A stretch of 64,000 bases of DNA from Scatacola_A faecigallinarum (GCA_018713605.1 DVOM01000009.1:1-64000), one strand, 5' to 3'; shown: positions 1-8,900, counted from the first letter of the stretch. Notes: generated from the sequence alone by a model not told the origin. Program-made: numbers and translations.

Positions 1-93
1 AACAACCTTTCTAAATCCGTATCCGGTTCGGTTTTGTATGAAAGGAGGGTTGAAAATAACCGGACACATTTGGTTAAAAAGATTGTTAAGCAT
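1..93 (-). CDS. Partial ORF running off the left edge
   Basis: An open frame starts with ATG at 93 and stays open to the window edge (31 codons, beginning MLNNLFNQMC). A strong ribosome binding site (TAAGGAG) lies five to six bases before the ATG, and a promoter and structured leader lie further upstream on the same strand. I do not recognise the product from 31 residues. The good ribosome binding site is the main support; the short length leaves real doubt. Confidence 0.3.
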   Translation of the reverse strand, partial: MLNNLFNQMCPVIFNPPFIQNRTGYGFRKVV

Positions 94-235
94 AAAAACT
101 CCTTACAAAACCAGTACGCTTATTCGCCCGCAAAAGCGGCTTATTTCGCGTCATCCTCCACAGATGGAGGTTATAATCGGTTCCCTTTGAGGAGTTTCCA
201 CACTCCGCCGTCGGACTAACCATTTCCTTTGGCAG
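94..235 (-). ncRNA. Structured 5' leader, possible cis-regulatory RNA or dispersed repeat
   Basis: Between the promoter at 241-268 and the start at 93 the minus strand can form several hairpins: GGAGT/ACTCC (191-195 with 202-206), a perfect six-base-pair CCTCCA/TGGAGG with a four-base loop (155-170), and CCGC/GCGG with an AAAA loop (128-139) inside an outer ACGC/GCGT stem (116-119 with 148-151). An alternative 45-codon frame (ATG at 223, TAA at 86-88) runs through the same stretch and overlaps the downstream start, so a coupled leader peptide is possible. It matches no riboswitch class I can name. Structure is seen; function is inferred. Confidence 0.4.
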
Positions 236-240
236 AAACG

Positions 241-268
241 ATTATAAAAGTTAAATCCTAATTTTCAA
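241..268 (-). promoter_or_regulatory. Sigma70-type promoter
   Basis: On the minus strand, TTGAAA (263-268) and a consensus TATAAT (241-246) are separated by 16 bases, so transcription would start near 234 and run left through the structured leader. The -10 box sits in one arm of a nine-base-pair inverted repeat (171-179 with 239-247), which could act as an operator but cannot be a fully transcribed stem. Confidence 0.55.
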
Positions 269-276
269 TGAAGATT

Positions 277-1077
277 TTATCTTTCGCGGCCGTTGTCGCG
301 GTCGTCGTATTCCAGCAGGCGGGCGATGTCGTTTTCAACCTGGCGGTCAATCTGCCGGTTTTGCGGCTGCGGCCGATACTGCCCGGTTGACGAAATCAGC
401 CGGTCTATCAAGGCCAGCGGATCTTGTCCGGCCAACAGCTGCCGTTTGGACACTTCGGCGGCCAGCGACTGCACCAGCGCATTACGCAGGGCTTCCTGCG
501 CATTTTCGCGGCGTTTTTCTTCTTTTTCGTGTTCTTTTTCGGTATATTTGCGATGAAAGCGGGCAAACTCGTAAATCGGATCGCCGCCGGCGCGATAAGA
601 ATCCAACCCAACCAGATTAGTTTTGTTGTCAATCAGCGCCTTTATGCCCAAGCCGGCATTGTCACGATATATCATCCAGTCGTTGATTATTTCGGGATAA
701 AGACTTTCCTGAACCTGATAAGGCGGAAGTTCGCCGAAACCCAGAACCTTGGTTTGTTCTCCCTGCATGTAAACGGTAACGTTTTCGGCAAAATACTCTT
801 TGTTTTCAATGCGACGGCGGGACGGGTCGGTCAGCGCCCGGCTGAGCAGCAGGGCAACCAGCGCGGCTTTCAGCTCCTGATTGCTTTTGTAGTTTATTTT
901 GCGCGGGTCATATACGACTTCGGTATCGTTCAGGACCTGATTGACGCAATAGCGATTCAGGTTTTGCAGCGCGGCAAGCTGCTCCTGTTCCAGCGGGATT
1001 TCCGAAACTATTTCGGCTTCCGCGGCACGGCGGATAAGGCTGCGGATTATTTTCTGAAATTTCTGGTTGGCGTCCAT
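277..1077 (-). CDS. Hypothetical soluble protein, 266 aa
   Basis: No family recognised. The protein is predicted cytosolic: no signal peptide or membrane segment is visible. It is mostly helical, with a strongly charged Lys/Glu/Arg stretch near residues 180-205 (likely coiled coil) and a Gln/Arg-rich tail. The ATG at 1077 is preferred because GGAG lies eight bases upstream; a TTG codon directly before it would add one residue. It follows rppH by 71 bases in the same direction and may be the last gene of the gpmI operon. Confidence 0.7.
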   Translation of the reverse strand: MDANQKFQKIIRSLIRRAAEAEIVSEIPLEQEQLAALQNLNRYCVNQVLNDTEVVYDPRKINYKSNQELKAALVALLLSRALTDPSRRRIENKEYFAENVTVYMQGEQTKVLGFGELPPYQVQESLYPEIINDWMIYRDNAGLGIKALIDNKTNLVGLDSYRAGGDPIYEFARFHRKYTEKEHEKEEKRRENAQEALRNALVQSLAAEVSKRQLLAGQDPLALIDRLISSTGQYRPQPQNRQIDRQVENDIARLLEYDDRDNGRER

Positions 1078-1148
1078 CAAACCGGCTCCGAATATTCAAT
1101 CGTTATGCGGGAGTATAGCACGTTTTGCGGTTTTGCGCCACAGAAAAT

Positions 1149-1616
1149 TCAGCCGATAAAAGGTTTAAAAGCGGCTGCCATTTTCTTATAGGCGTCTTTT
1201 TTGAAATCGACGGCCCTTTTGACCGCTTCGTCCAGCGTTACCCATTCGTATTTGCGGAATTCCGGCTCAGCCGTATCAAGGTTGATTTCAGATTCTTCGC
1301 CGACAAAACGGAACAGGCTCCAATACAAATCCTGACCCGGATTGTAAATTCCGCGTTTTTTTCTTTTTTCCAGAATGAAGTCGGGAAAAGTATAACGCAT
1401 GCCTTCTTCCATGGCCGTAACAAACTGAACCGACCTGACCGACGTTTCTTCATAAAGCTCGCGACGCGCGGCATCAACAGCTGTTTCGCCGGCCTCGACG
1501 CCGCCCTGCGGAAACTGCCAGTCGTCATGTTGCAAATCGTTGCGGGCACAGACCAGCACCCGGCCGGAATCGTTAAACAAAACGGCTGCGGCACATTTGC
1601 GATAGGGATATTCCAT
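1149..1616 (-). CDS. rppH: RNA pyrophosphohydrolase (Nudix)
   Basis: This 155-residue Nudix hydrolase probably removes pyrophosphate from triphosphorylated mRNA 5' ends and so starts RNase E-dependent decay. The Nudix box spans residues 38-60 with Glu44, Arg52, Glu53, Glu56 and Glu57 in place; the usual late glycine is Ser59. The N-terminal YRKCAAAVLFN and the WQFPQGGVE segment are typical of RppH rather than other Nudix enzymes. GGAGAGG six bases before the ATG supports the start. It sits at the end of the gpmI-envC-ctpA-deacetylase series, a common alphaproteobacterial arrangement. Confidence 0.92.
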   Translation of the reverse strand: MEYPYRKCAAAVLFNDSGRVLVCARNDLQHDDWQFPQGGVEAGETAVDAARRELYEETSVRSVQFVTAMEEGMRYTFPDFILEKRKKRGIYNPGQDLYWSLFRFVGEESEINLDTAEPEFRKYEWVTLDEAVKRAVDFKKDAYKKMAAAFKPFIG

Positions 1617-1656
1617 TGTTTACCTCTCCGTACAATATCTAAGCGCCGGACGGCGG

Positions 1657-2829
1657 TTATTCAATAACCGTATTTGACAGCGGCACCGGCGCAAACGGAC
1701 GCTCCGGCATGGCAATGTTCTGCGCGCGCATCTCATCGTAACTGAGCTGCGGCGAAAAGCTGTCCAGCCAGCGACGGATTTCCAGAACGACGACCGGTTT
1801 GGGCTCGGCAACCACGACGACCTGACCGTTGTTGCGGGCAAAACGCTCGGCGGCGGCCAGTTTGTCGCGAATGTCGTCCGGGCGGAAGGAACCGTCGATA
1901 ACAATGTCGGCCGTTCCGCGCGCCAAGCCGTCAACCTTTATCAAATCGACGGTTTCCTCGCCGGAAGCGTTAACCAGCAGGAGTCCACGGCGTCCGACTT
2001 CCTGCAAGACCTTTTCCAGATGTCCCATGCTGTCGACGCCGGCATCGCCTCCGGCAACCAGCATGCCGCCCAGCGGCGCACCGACCGACAAAGACTCCTT
2101 GACGCGGCGGATAAGCTCTTCGGGACTGGAGGTAATGTCCATTGACAAAGGACCGGTATCGGCACTGAGATAATCTTTGGACGGCAACAGCAAATCCATA
2201 TAAGTTTCATGTCCGGCGGAACGGGCTTCCTTTATCTGATTGCCGGTGTCCGGCGCATAAGGCGAAAAAGAAAAGGAAACTTCCGGCGGCAGACCGTGCA
2301 TAATGGCTTGGGCGCCGGTTTTGTCAATGCCGAAATTTTTGAAAACGACGGCAACCCGGAAGAAATTCGGTTGAACGCGCACCTTGCGGCCGTATTCGCT
2401 CCAGGGTTTGCGCAGGCCGTCGGTTTTGGGCAGCTGAAAATCGCCTTCCTTCTCAACCAGCGCCGCATCGGATTCAATATTTTTCAGAGGTTCGGCATCT
2501 TCAACCGGTTTCAGCTTAATCAGCAGCGGCATATTGCTCAGAACCCGCTGCTGGGGCGTCATATCGTCATCGACCGACTGCTTTCCCGGTGCCGAAGCTT
2601 CCCGGCGCTGCCTTTCTTCCTTCAATTCCTGCGGGCTTTTTTTGTCCGGCAGCGTAATCACGTATTTCGGCGATTTGTTGCCTTCTTCGAACATCATTTC
2701 CTCGACCTTGTTGCGATATTTCGGCTCGCTGCGCTTAACCGCCGAGAAATAACCGGCGGCAACAACAACCGCCAGCGCGGCAACCGCCGCCAGAATAATC
2801 CCCTGCTGTTGTTTTAAGGTCTTGAGCAA
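1657..2829 (-). CDS. Divergent polysaccharide deacetylase-family protein, motifs degenerate
   Basis: A 390-residue inner-membrane-anchored protein: one membrane segment at about residues 10-30, then a proline/charged linker and a C-terminal domain (about 150-380) of the YibQ-type divergent polysaccharide deacetylase family. The family's metal-binding DD-L-G motif reads FKNFG here, and the NHMGS motif reads VAGGDAG, so it probably has no deacetylase activity. The start is TTG at 2829 with AAAGGA eight bases upstream. It lies between ctpA and rppH, its usual place, and may help cell-wall or division control together with EnvC and CtpA; that role is inferred. Confidence 0.75.
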   Translation of the reverse strand: MLKTLKQQQGIILAAVAALAVVVAAGYFSAVKRSEPKYRNKVEEMMFEEGNKSPKYVITLPDKKSPQELKEERQRREASAPGKQSVDDDMTPQQRVLSNMPLLIKLKPVEDAEPLKNIESDAALVEKEGDFQLPKTDGLRKPWSEYGRKVRVQPNFFRVAVVFKNFGIDKTGAQAIMHGLPPEVSFSFSPYAPDTGNQIKEARSAGHETYMDLLLPSKDYLSADTGPLSMDITSSPEELIRRVKESLSVGAPLGGMLVAGGDAGVDSMGHLEKVLQEVGRRGLLLVNASGEETVDLIKVDGLARGTADIVIDGSFRPDDIRDKLAAAERFARNNGQVVVVAEPKPVVVLEIRRWLDSFSPQLSYDEMRAQNIAMPERPFAPVPLSNTVIE

Positions 2830-2843
2830 AACAAAGTCCTTTC

Positions 2844-4142
2844 TTATTTTCCGCTGTCGTTCTCAGAATACAGTTTAAGCGCTTTGACCATATCTATCGC
2901 ACGGAGCAGCTGGTAGTCGCTTAAATCTTCCGGGCTGAGCCGCTTATCCTTTTCGGCTTTCTTTTCTTCCGCCGTTTCATTCTTGAGAGCGCCTTTCAAT
3001 TCGGCTTCAGTCATACCGAAACCGCCGCTTTCGACAACCTCAAGCTTGGCCTGCCTGACTTCGATGTCCGGTTCTATGCCCTTGGCCTGAATCGAACGGC
3101 CCGACGGCGTATAGTAGCGGGCCGTGGTCAGGCGCATGGCTCCGTATTTGCCAAGCGGGATAACCGTCTGAACCGAACCTTTGCCGAAAGATTTTTCACC
3201 CATGACAATGGCGCGGTGATGGTCCTGAAGCGCGCCGGCGACAATTTCGGAGGCCGAAGCGGAACCTTCGTTAATCAGAACGACAATCGGCAGGCCTTTG
3301 ACGATGTCGCCTTTTTCGGCGGTGTATTTAATCGTGTCGCTTTCATTGCGGGAACGGGTAGAAACGATTTCGCCCTTGTCCAAAAACAGGTCGGAAACGC
3401 TGACCGCCTGGTCAAGCAGACCCCCGGGGTTGTTGCGGACGTCGAGAACAACGCCGGCCAGTTTGCCGTCGGTTTTCTTGCGGGCATCTTTGACCGCTTT
3501 TTCAATCATCTTATCAATATTTTCCGAAAAAGAGGAAACGCGGATATAAGCAACGTCGCCGCTCTTGACTTCGCTCTTGACGGACTGGATTTTGATTTCC
3601 TCGCGTTTGAGAGTAACGTCAAAAGGCTTTTCGTTGGCACGGCGAATGGTCAGTTTGACTTTGGTGCCGACCTTGCCGCGCATTTTGTCGACGGCTTCGT
3701 TCAGGGTAAGTCCCATAACCTGTTCGCCGTCAATGCTGGTAATGTAATCGCCGGGTTTCAATCCCGCCTTGGCGGCCGGTGTGTCGTCAATCGGCGAAAC
3801 AACCTTGACGACGCTGTTTTCCATGGTAACTTCTATGCCCAAACCGCCGAATTTTCCGGAAGTCTGCTCGCTCATATATTTGAAGCTCTGTTCGTCGAGA
3901 TAGCTGGAATGGGGATCCAACGAAACCAGCATGCCGTTAATTGCCGACTCAATCAGTTTCCGGTCCGAAACTTCTTCAACATATGAGATTTTGGCTCTTT
4001 CCATAACTTCGCCGAACAGGTTGAGCAGCTCATAGGTGTCGGCGTCTTCCTTATCCTGATTTTTCGGCGCGGCCGCCTGAAGCGGCGAAGCCAGCATTAC
4101 ACTAAACATAACGGCACTTAAAAATGATAATTTGGTGTTCAT
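2844..4142 (-). CDS. ctpA: Carboxy-terminal processing protease, S41 family
   Basis: A periplasmic serine protease of the CtpA/Prc type, 432 residues from the ATG at 4142. That start is chosen because it begins a clean signal peptide (MNTKLSFLSAVMF, cleaved after LQAAA); the longer frame overlaps envC. A PDZ domain lies at about residues 80-165 and the S41 catalytic domain follows. The nucleophile is in GSASASEIVAGAL and the catalytic lysine in GEKSFGKGSVQTV. It likely trims periplasmic or outer-membrane proteins, including peptidoglycan hydrolases. It overlaps no neighbour and follows envC directly. Confidence 0.9.
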   Translation of the reverse strand: MNTKLSFLSAVMFSVMLASPLQAAAPKNQDKEDADTYELLNLFGEVMERAKISYVEEVSDRKLIESAINGMLVSLDPHSSYLDEQSFKYMSEQTSGKFGGLGIEVTMENSVVKVVSPIDDTPAAKAGLKPGDYITSIDGEQVMGLTLNEAVDKMRGKVGTKVKLTIRRANEKPFDVTLKREEIKIQSVKSEVKSGDVAYIRVSSFSENIDKMIEKAVKDARKKTDGKLAGVVLDVRNNPGGLLDQAVSVSDLFLDKGEIVSTRSRNESDTIKYTAEKGDIVKGLPIVVLINEGSASASEIVAGALQDHHRAIVMGEKSFGKGSVQTVIPLGKYGAMRLTTARYYTPSGRSIQAKGIEPDIEVRQAKLEVVESGGFGMTEAELKGALKNETAEEKKAEKDKRLSPEDLSDYQLLRAIDMVKALKLYSENDSGK

Positions 4143-4164
4143 TGTTTTTCCATTCCTAAAAAAC

Positions 4165-5430
4165 TTATTTTTCAATCCAGGTCAGCGGGTTGATCGGATG
4201 ATTGTCCTTGCGGAGTTCAACATAAAGTCTGGTGTCGCCGCTTTCGGGCATTTGTCCGACAGGTTCGCCGGCCAGCAGCATTTGTCCGAGTTCGCAGTCA
4301 ACTTCTTCCAGTCCGGCCAGCAGCGACAGATAGCCCTGTCCGTGTTCGATAATAATCAGATTGCCGTAACCGCGGAAAGGTCCGGCAAAAATAACCGTGC
4401 CGTCATAAGGCGAAATGACCTGCGCCTGGCTGCGGGTTTTGATAATAATACCCTTGGAGGTAACGCCTTTCGACATCTGTTCGCCATATGCGGTAACAAC
4501 CGGACCGCGCGCCGGACGCAGCAGATGCCCCTTGGCCTTAACAAAGTTCTCACCCACTTCATTTATAACCTCGGGTTTGAATTTAATCAAGTCAGCTCTT
4601 TGTTTCTCTTCAAGTTTTTTCGTTTCCTCGGCAGCGCGACGGGCTTCGGCGGCTTTAAGCTCGGCCAGACGGCGGCGCTCTTCTTCCTGCCGGCGCAGCT
4701 TCTCCTGACGCTGTTTTTCCAGTTTGTTGAGAAGGTCGCGGAGATCGTTGGCCTGCGAAGCCAGCCGTTCGACTTTTTTCTTGGCCTTGACGCTTTTGAT
4801 TTCGACGGCGTTGCGAATTTTGGACTTGCGTTGAACCAAAGCTTTCATCTGCTCATGTTCATTTTCCAAAATTTTTTTCTGACGGATAATGCGCGCAACC
4901 TGTTTTTCGACCAGATTTTTCTGGTTTTCGATTTTTTCCAGATCTTCGCGGATGCGGGCGGCGTTCTCCTGCAAATAAGGCACGGCTTCGCGCAGAAGCA
5001 TGGCGCTGCGGATTATTTCCACCGGCGTCAGCGGCTGCACAAACAGTGCCTCGGTCGGCTTCAGCGCCAAATTTTGCAACGCGGAGAGCGTTTTAATCAG
5101 GTTGTCGTCTTCAACAACAAAGTTTTCTTCGGCTTTTTTGAGGTCGGCACGCAGAGTTTCCAGCTCGCTTTCCATTCGGGAGATTTTTTCTTCGCTGTTT
5201 TGTATCTGTTTGGCGGAAGCTATCATGTCTTTGCTGATACGGGTCAGTTCCAGGCTTATCTGCGTCGCCTGCGCCTGCAGCTTTTTATGTTCAAGGTTCT
5301 GCGCCTGAACTTCCCTTTCCATTTTGGCCAAATCGGCCTTGGACACATCGGCCGCCATAACCGGCCTAAGCATGAGAGCCAGAACCCCCATGCCCAGAAC
5401 CAGAGATATGTGTTGCGGCCGACGTTCCAT
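4165..5430 (-). CDS. envC: Murein hydrolase activator EnvC-like (LytM domain)
   Basis: A 421-residue secreted coiled-coil protein: signal peptide to about residue 26, long heptad-rich coiled coil (about 28-270), then a LytM/M23 domain (about 310-420). The domain fold is recognisable (YDGTVIFAGPFRGYGN, IIEHGQGYLSLL), but the zinc ligands are missing: the usual hxxxD region reads SKGII and the HxH region reads RLYVELR. That is expected for EnvC, which activates amidases at the septum rather than cutting murein itself. The ATG lies one base after the gpmI stop codon, so the two are probably translationally coupled. Confidence 0.85.
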   Translation of the reverse strand: MERRPQHISLVLGMGVLALMLRPVMAADVSKADLAKMEREVQAQNLEHKKLQAQATQISLELTRISKDMIASAKQIQNSEEKISRMESELETLRADLKKAEENFVVEDDNLIKTLSALQNLALKPTEALFVQPLTPVEIIRSAMLLREAVPYLQENAARIREDLEKIENQKNLVEKQVARIIRQKKILENEHEQMKALVQRKSKIRNAVEIKSVKAKKKVERLASQANDLRDLLNKLEKQRQEKLRRQEEERRRLAELKAAEARRAAEETKKLEEKQRADLIKFKPEVINEVGENFVKAKGHLLRPARGPVVTAYGEQMSKGVTSKGIIIKTRSQAQVISPYDGTVIFAGPFRGYGNLIIIEHGQGYLSLLAGLEEVDCELGQMLLAGEPVGQMPESGDTRLYVELRKDNHPINPLTWIEK

Positions 5431-5431
5431 G

Positions 5432-6964
5432 CTATTTAATCAGCAGCGACTGCCCGTTCATTTCGGCCGGCTTGTCAATGCCCAGCAGGTCAAGCAGGGT
5501 CGGCGCAATGTCAGCCAGTTTGCCGTCACGCAGGCCTTTAACCTCCTGCGGCGCATTGACCAGAACATCCATGACCTTACCGACGGTGTGAGCCGTATAG
5601 GGCGCGCCGGTTTTTTCATCAACCATCTTTTCGGCATTACCATGATCCGCCGTTACCAGCAGAACACCGCCGACGTTCTCAATGGCCTTGGCAACGCGGC
5701 CCAGACACTCGTCAACCGCGGCAACCGCCTTGAGCGCGGCTTCCATTATGCCGGTATGGCCGACCATGTCACCGTTGGCAAAGTTGCAGATGATGACGTC
5801 AAAACGTTTGTTCTCAATGGCGTCGACTAACTTATCCGTCACTTCGTAAACGCTCATTTCCGGTTTGAGGTCATAAGTGGCAACCTTCGGGCTGGGAATC
5901 AGAATCCGGCTTTCGCCATCAAACTCCCTTTCCTCGCCGCCGTTGAAAAAGAACGTGACATGCGCGTATTTTTCGGTTTCGGCAATGCGCAGCTGGGTCA
6001 GGCCATGCTCGGAAACCACCTGTCCGAAGATGTTATGCAGCGCTTCGGGGCCGAACATGGTTCTCATGAAACGGTTATGGTCAACCGAGTATTCGGTCAT
6101 GCCGACCGCCATCGAGAAAGCTACCTGCTTCTTACGCTCGAAACCGCCGAATTCCTTATCGGCCAGAGCATAAAGAATTTCACGGGCGCGGTCGGCGCGG
6201 AAGTTTGCCATCAGCACCGCGTCGCCGTCGGCGCAACCCTGATAATCGCCAATCACGCAGGGGACGACAAATTCGTCGGTAACACCGGCCCGATAAGAAG
6301 CCTCAATCGCTTCCTTAACCGTGGCGTAACGTTTGCCGGAAGCCGAAACAATGTTGTTGTAAGCGGCTTCGACACGGTCCCAGCGTTTGTCGCGGTCCAT
6401 GGCATAAAAACGGCCGGACAAAGTGGCAATACGAACATTTTTCATCTCTTTGACCGCATTTTCAAAATCGGCCAGAAAACCTTCGGCCGAAGACGGCGGC
6501 GTGTCGCGGCCGTCCAGAAAAGCGTGAACTTCGGTTCTGATGCCGTTTTTATCAAGAATGCCGGCCAAAGCAACGATATGGTGCTGGCTGGAGTGTACGC
6601 CGCCCGGCGACATCAGTCCCATCAAATGGCAGGCTTTGCCGCCCGCTTTCAGCTCTTTAATCAAATCGGTCAAAACCGGGTTTTTTTCAATGCTGCCGTC
6701 TTTGATTGCCATGTCAATACGGGGCAGGTCCTGCATAACGACGCGTCCGGCACCCAAATTCATGTGGCCGACTTCGGAGTTGCCCATCTGACCGTCCGGC
6801 AGGCCGACGGCAAGTCCGGAAGTTTCAATCAGGCTATGCGGACATTCTTCAACAAACCTGTGCCAATTCGGCGTCTTGCCGTTTTCGATGGCATTGTCCG
6901 GGGTAACCGGTCTTCTGTAACCCCAACCGTCCAAAATCAGAAGCATTACGGGTTTCTGTGTCAT
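5432..6964 (-). CDS. gpmI: 2,3-bisphosphoglycerate-independent phosphoglycerate mutase
   Basis: Interconverts 3- and 2-phosphoglycerate in glycolysis/gluconeogenesis using two manganese ions. At 510 residues it has the family's usual length. The metal-binding LILDGWG is at the N-terminus, the phosphoserine is in GQMGNSEVGHMN, and the second metal site is TADHGNAEKM near the C-terminus. It heads the envC-ctpA-deacetylase-rppH series. A strong terminator hairpin ends only about 20 bases before the ATG, so the promoter is likely beyond that hairpin. Confidence 0.96.
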   Translation of the reverse strand: MTQKPVMLLILDGWGYRRPVTPDNAIENGKTPNWHRFVEECPHSLIETSGLAVGLPDGQMGNSEVGHMNLGAGRVVMQDLPRIDMAIKDGSIEKNPVLTDLIKELKAGGKACHLMGLMSPGGVHSSQHHIVALAGILDKNGIRTEVHAFLDGRDTPPSSAEGFLADFENAVKEMKNVRIATLSGRFYAMDRDKRWDRVEAAYNNIVSASGKRYATVKEAIEASYRAGVTDEFVVPCVIGDYQGCADGDAVLMANFRADRAREILYALADKEFGGFERKKQVAFSMAVGMTEYSVDHNRFMRTMFGPEALHNIFGQVVSEHGLTQLRIAETEKYAHVTFFFNGGEEREFDGESRILIPSPKVATYDLKPEMSVYEVTDKLVDAIENKRFDVIICNFANGDMVGHTGIMEAALKAVAAVDECLGRVAKAIENVGGVLLVTADHGNAEKMVDEKTGAPYTAHTVGKVMDVLVNAPQEVKGLRDGKLADIAPTLLDLLGIDKPAEMNGQSLLIK

Positions 6965-6982
6965 TATTTTCTCTCTTTCAAT

Positions 6983-7016
6983 TAAAAAACCGCACGGCCG
7001 GATGAATCTGCCGTGC
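6983..7016 (-). terminator. Rho-independent terminator between PBP1A gene and gpmI
   Basis: A seven-base-pair GC-rich stem (GCACGGC/GCCGTGC, 6992-6998 with 7010-7016) is followed on the minus strand by GG and six T. It can end the PBP1A transcript. Because gpmI begins only about 20 bases later, it may also act as an attenuator in the gpmI leader; a TATAAT-like stretch lies upstream of it near 7045. Confidence 0.75.
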
Positions 7017-7097
7017 CTTTAAGCAAAACAAACTTCTGGTATTATATATAATAAATCGTAATAAAAAAGCACTATTTTGCGATTATTTTACGGTTTT

Positions 7098-8900
7098 TTA
7101 CTCCCTGACGCTCAAGGCGATTTTCCGCCAGATTTCAGCCGGAAGCGTGCCGCCGGTAACGCCCTTCATCGGCGAATTGTCATCGTTGCCGACCCAGACG
7201 GCAATGACGTATTCATCGGTAAAGCCGACGAACCAGGCATCGCGGTAATCCTGCGTAGTGCCGGTTTTTCCGGCGGCAAAGCCGGGAATTTTGGCGCGGC
7301 GACCGGTTCCCTGACTGATGACTTTTTCGAGCATTTTGGTCAAATCCTTAACCGCGCCGGCATCCAGAATGCGGTTTTCGGTATCAGCTTCCCGCTGATA
7401 AAGCTGATAGCCGTCGCGGGTATAAATCTCCTTAATCGCATGCGGCCAGGTGGCATAGCCGCCATTGGCTATTGCCGAATAGGCCGTAGCCATGTCGATA
7501 ACCTTGACTTCGAAAGTTCCCAGCGCCAGAGAGGGCGTATTTTCAACCGGCGTGGAAATGCCCATTTTTTTTGCCGTGCGGATTATGTCTTTGCGGGACA
7601 GAGATTCCGAAAGGTTAACCGTCGCCAGATTCAGCGACTTCATCAGCGCCTCGTCCAGCGTGACGCTGCCATAATATTTTTTATCGTAATTTTCCGGTTT
7701 CCATTTGCCGATGGAGAGCGGAACATCATCAATGCGGTCTTCGCGTTTCCAGCCGTTTTGCAGCGCCGTCAGATAAACGAAAGTCTTGAAGGCCGAACCC
7801 GGCTGCCGCAGCGCGGTTACCGCCCGGTTAAACTGGCTTTTGCGGTAATCGATGCCGCCGACCATGGCTTTGACCTCGCCGCTTTTGTTCAGAACAACCA
7901 CCGCACCTTCGCTGACATTGCGGTTTTTGGCGGCAAGTACCGCCTCACGGAGAATTTTTTCGGCATTTTCCTGAATTTTCTGATCCAAAGTCGTATAAAC
8001 ATAAATATCATTGTCGCGCTCGCCGATATAATCGTTGACTTCTCTGTAAACCCAATCGGCAAAATAATCGGCTCCCTGAACCTTATACGACTTATCCTCG
8101 CCGACGGGCAAAGTCAGGGCATATTTCATCTGTCTTTCGGTAAGGGCGTCATTGTTGACCATGTTCTGCAGAACCACCTTGGCCCTCGCCTTAGCCCTCT
8201 CGGCACTTGCAATCGGATTGTACCGCGACGGCGCTTTAAGCATGCCGGCAATAATCGCCGCCTCAAGCAGATTCATGTCGCGTGAAGATTTTTGAAAATA
8301 TTTCTGGCTGGCGGCTTCAATACCGTAGGTTCCGGCGCCGAGGTAAACCCGATTTAAATACAGCGTCAGAATCTGCTCCTTGCTGAATTTATGTTCCAGC
8401 CAAAAGGCCAGCAACAGCTCCTGCGTTTTGCGCTTGATGTTTTTCTGAGACGTCAGGAACAGGTTTTTGGCCACCTGTTGGGTAATGGTGCTGCCGCCCT
8501 GGGCATAGCGGCCCATAAAAATATTGGTCAGCATGGCGCGGGTAAAGGCGACGATGTCAAAACCGAAATGCGCGTAAAAACGACGGTCTTCGGTCGAAAT
8601 TATCGCGTCGGGAACATAAGAGGGAAGTTCATTTAAGCGAATGACTTCCGAATAAACGCTGCCAAAGGTTTTGACCTCGTTGCCGTTTTCGGCGGTAATG
8701 GTGGTGGACGGCTGCCGCGTACGCGCGACCGCCTGATCAATATCCGGCAGGGTCAAGACGCAATAGAGCAGCCAGCCGGCAAAAGTTATCACCAGAAAAC
8801 TTAAAAAAATCAAGATGATACGCCGAGTCGCAAGCCTTTGTTTTAACTCTCTTTTTTTGCGGTTTGCCGTTTTTCTGCCGGTCTTTGTCTTTTTTACCAT
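7098..8900 (-). CDS. mrcA: Penicillin-binding protein 1A, bifunctional transglycosylase/transpeptidase
   Basis: Polymerises and crosslinks peptidoglycan. It has one N-terminal membrane segment (about residues 28-50) and then a GT51 transglycosylase domain with the catalytic EDRRFYAHFGFD and GGSTITQQVAKNL. The transpeptidase domain carries SAFK (SxxK, after QPG), SLN (SxN) and KTGT. At 600 residues it is shorter than most PBP1A proteins, and the inserted OB-like domain seems minimal. AAGGA precedes the ATG. It is divergent from the small gene at 8984. The lipoprotein at 17809 is a candidate activator, by family knowledge only. Confidence 0.92.
   Translation of the reverse strand: MVKKTKTGRKTANRKKRELKQRLATRRIILIFLSFLVITFAGWLLYCVLTLPDIDQAVARTRQPSTTITAENGNEVKTFGSVYSEVIRLNELPSYVPDAIISTEDRRFYAHFGFDIVAFTRAMLTNIFMGRYAQGGSTITQQVAKNLFLTSQKNIKRKTQELLLAFWLEHKFSKEQILTLYLNRVYLGAGTYGIEAASQKYFQKSSRDMNLLEAAIIAGMLKAPSRYNPIASAERAKARAKVVLQNMVNNDALTERQMKYALTLPVGEDKSYKVQGADYFADWVYREVNDYIGERDNDIYVYTTLDQKIQENAEKILREAVLAAKNRNVSEGAVVVLNKSGEVKAMVGGIDYRKSQFNRAVTALRQPGSAFKTFVYLTALQNGWKREDRIDDVPLSIGKWKPENYDKKYYGSVTLDEALMKSLNLATVNLSESLSRKDIIRTAKKMGISTPVENTPSLALGTFEVKVIDMATAYSAIANGGYATWPHAIKEIYTRDGYQLYQREADTENRILDAGAVKDLTKMLEKVISQGTGRRAKIPGFAAGKTGTTQDYRDAWFVGFTDEYVIAVWVGNDDNSPMKGVTGGTLPAEIWRKIALSVRE

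Noticed and set aside
34..219. Plus-strand open frame of 61 codons
   Set aside because: It starts with TTG, matches no family and lies opposite a promoter, leader hairpins and a well-initiated minus-strand ORF.
171..247. Nine-base-pair inverted repeat read as a riboswitch closing stem
   Set aside because: One arm contains the -10 box, so it would not be transcribed; better seen as a possible operator.
4132..5439. Long plus-strand frame opposite envC
   Set aside because: Phe/Gln/Arg-rich composition and no family; it is the antisense shadow of the coiled-coil coding strand.
5960..6985. Plus-strand frame of 341 codons opposite gpmI
   Set aside because: No family similarity, and gpmI on the other strand is unmistakable.
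7077..8285. Plus-strand frame of 402 codons opposite PBP1A
   Set aside because: Shadow of a gene with all catalytic motifs on the minus strand.
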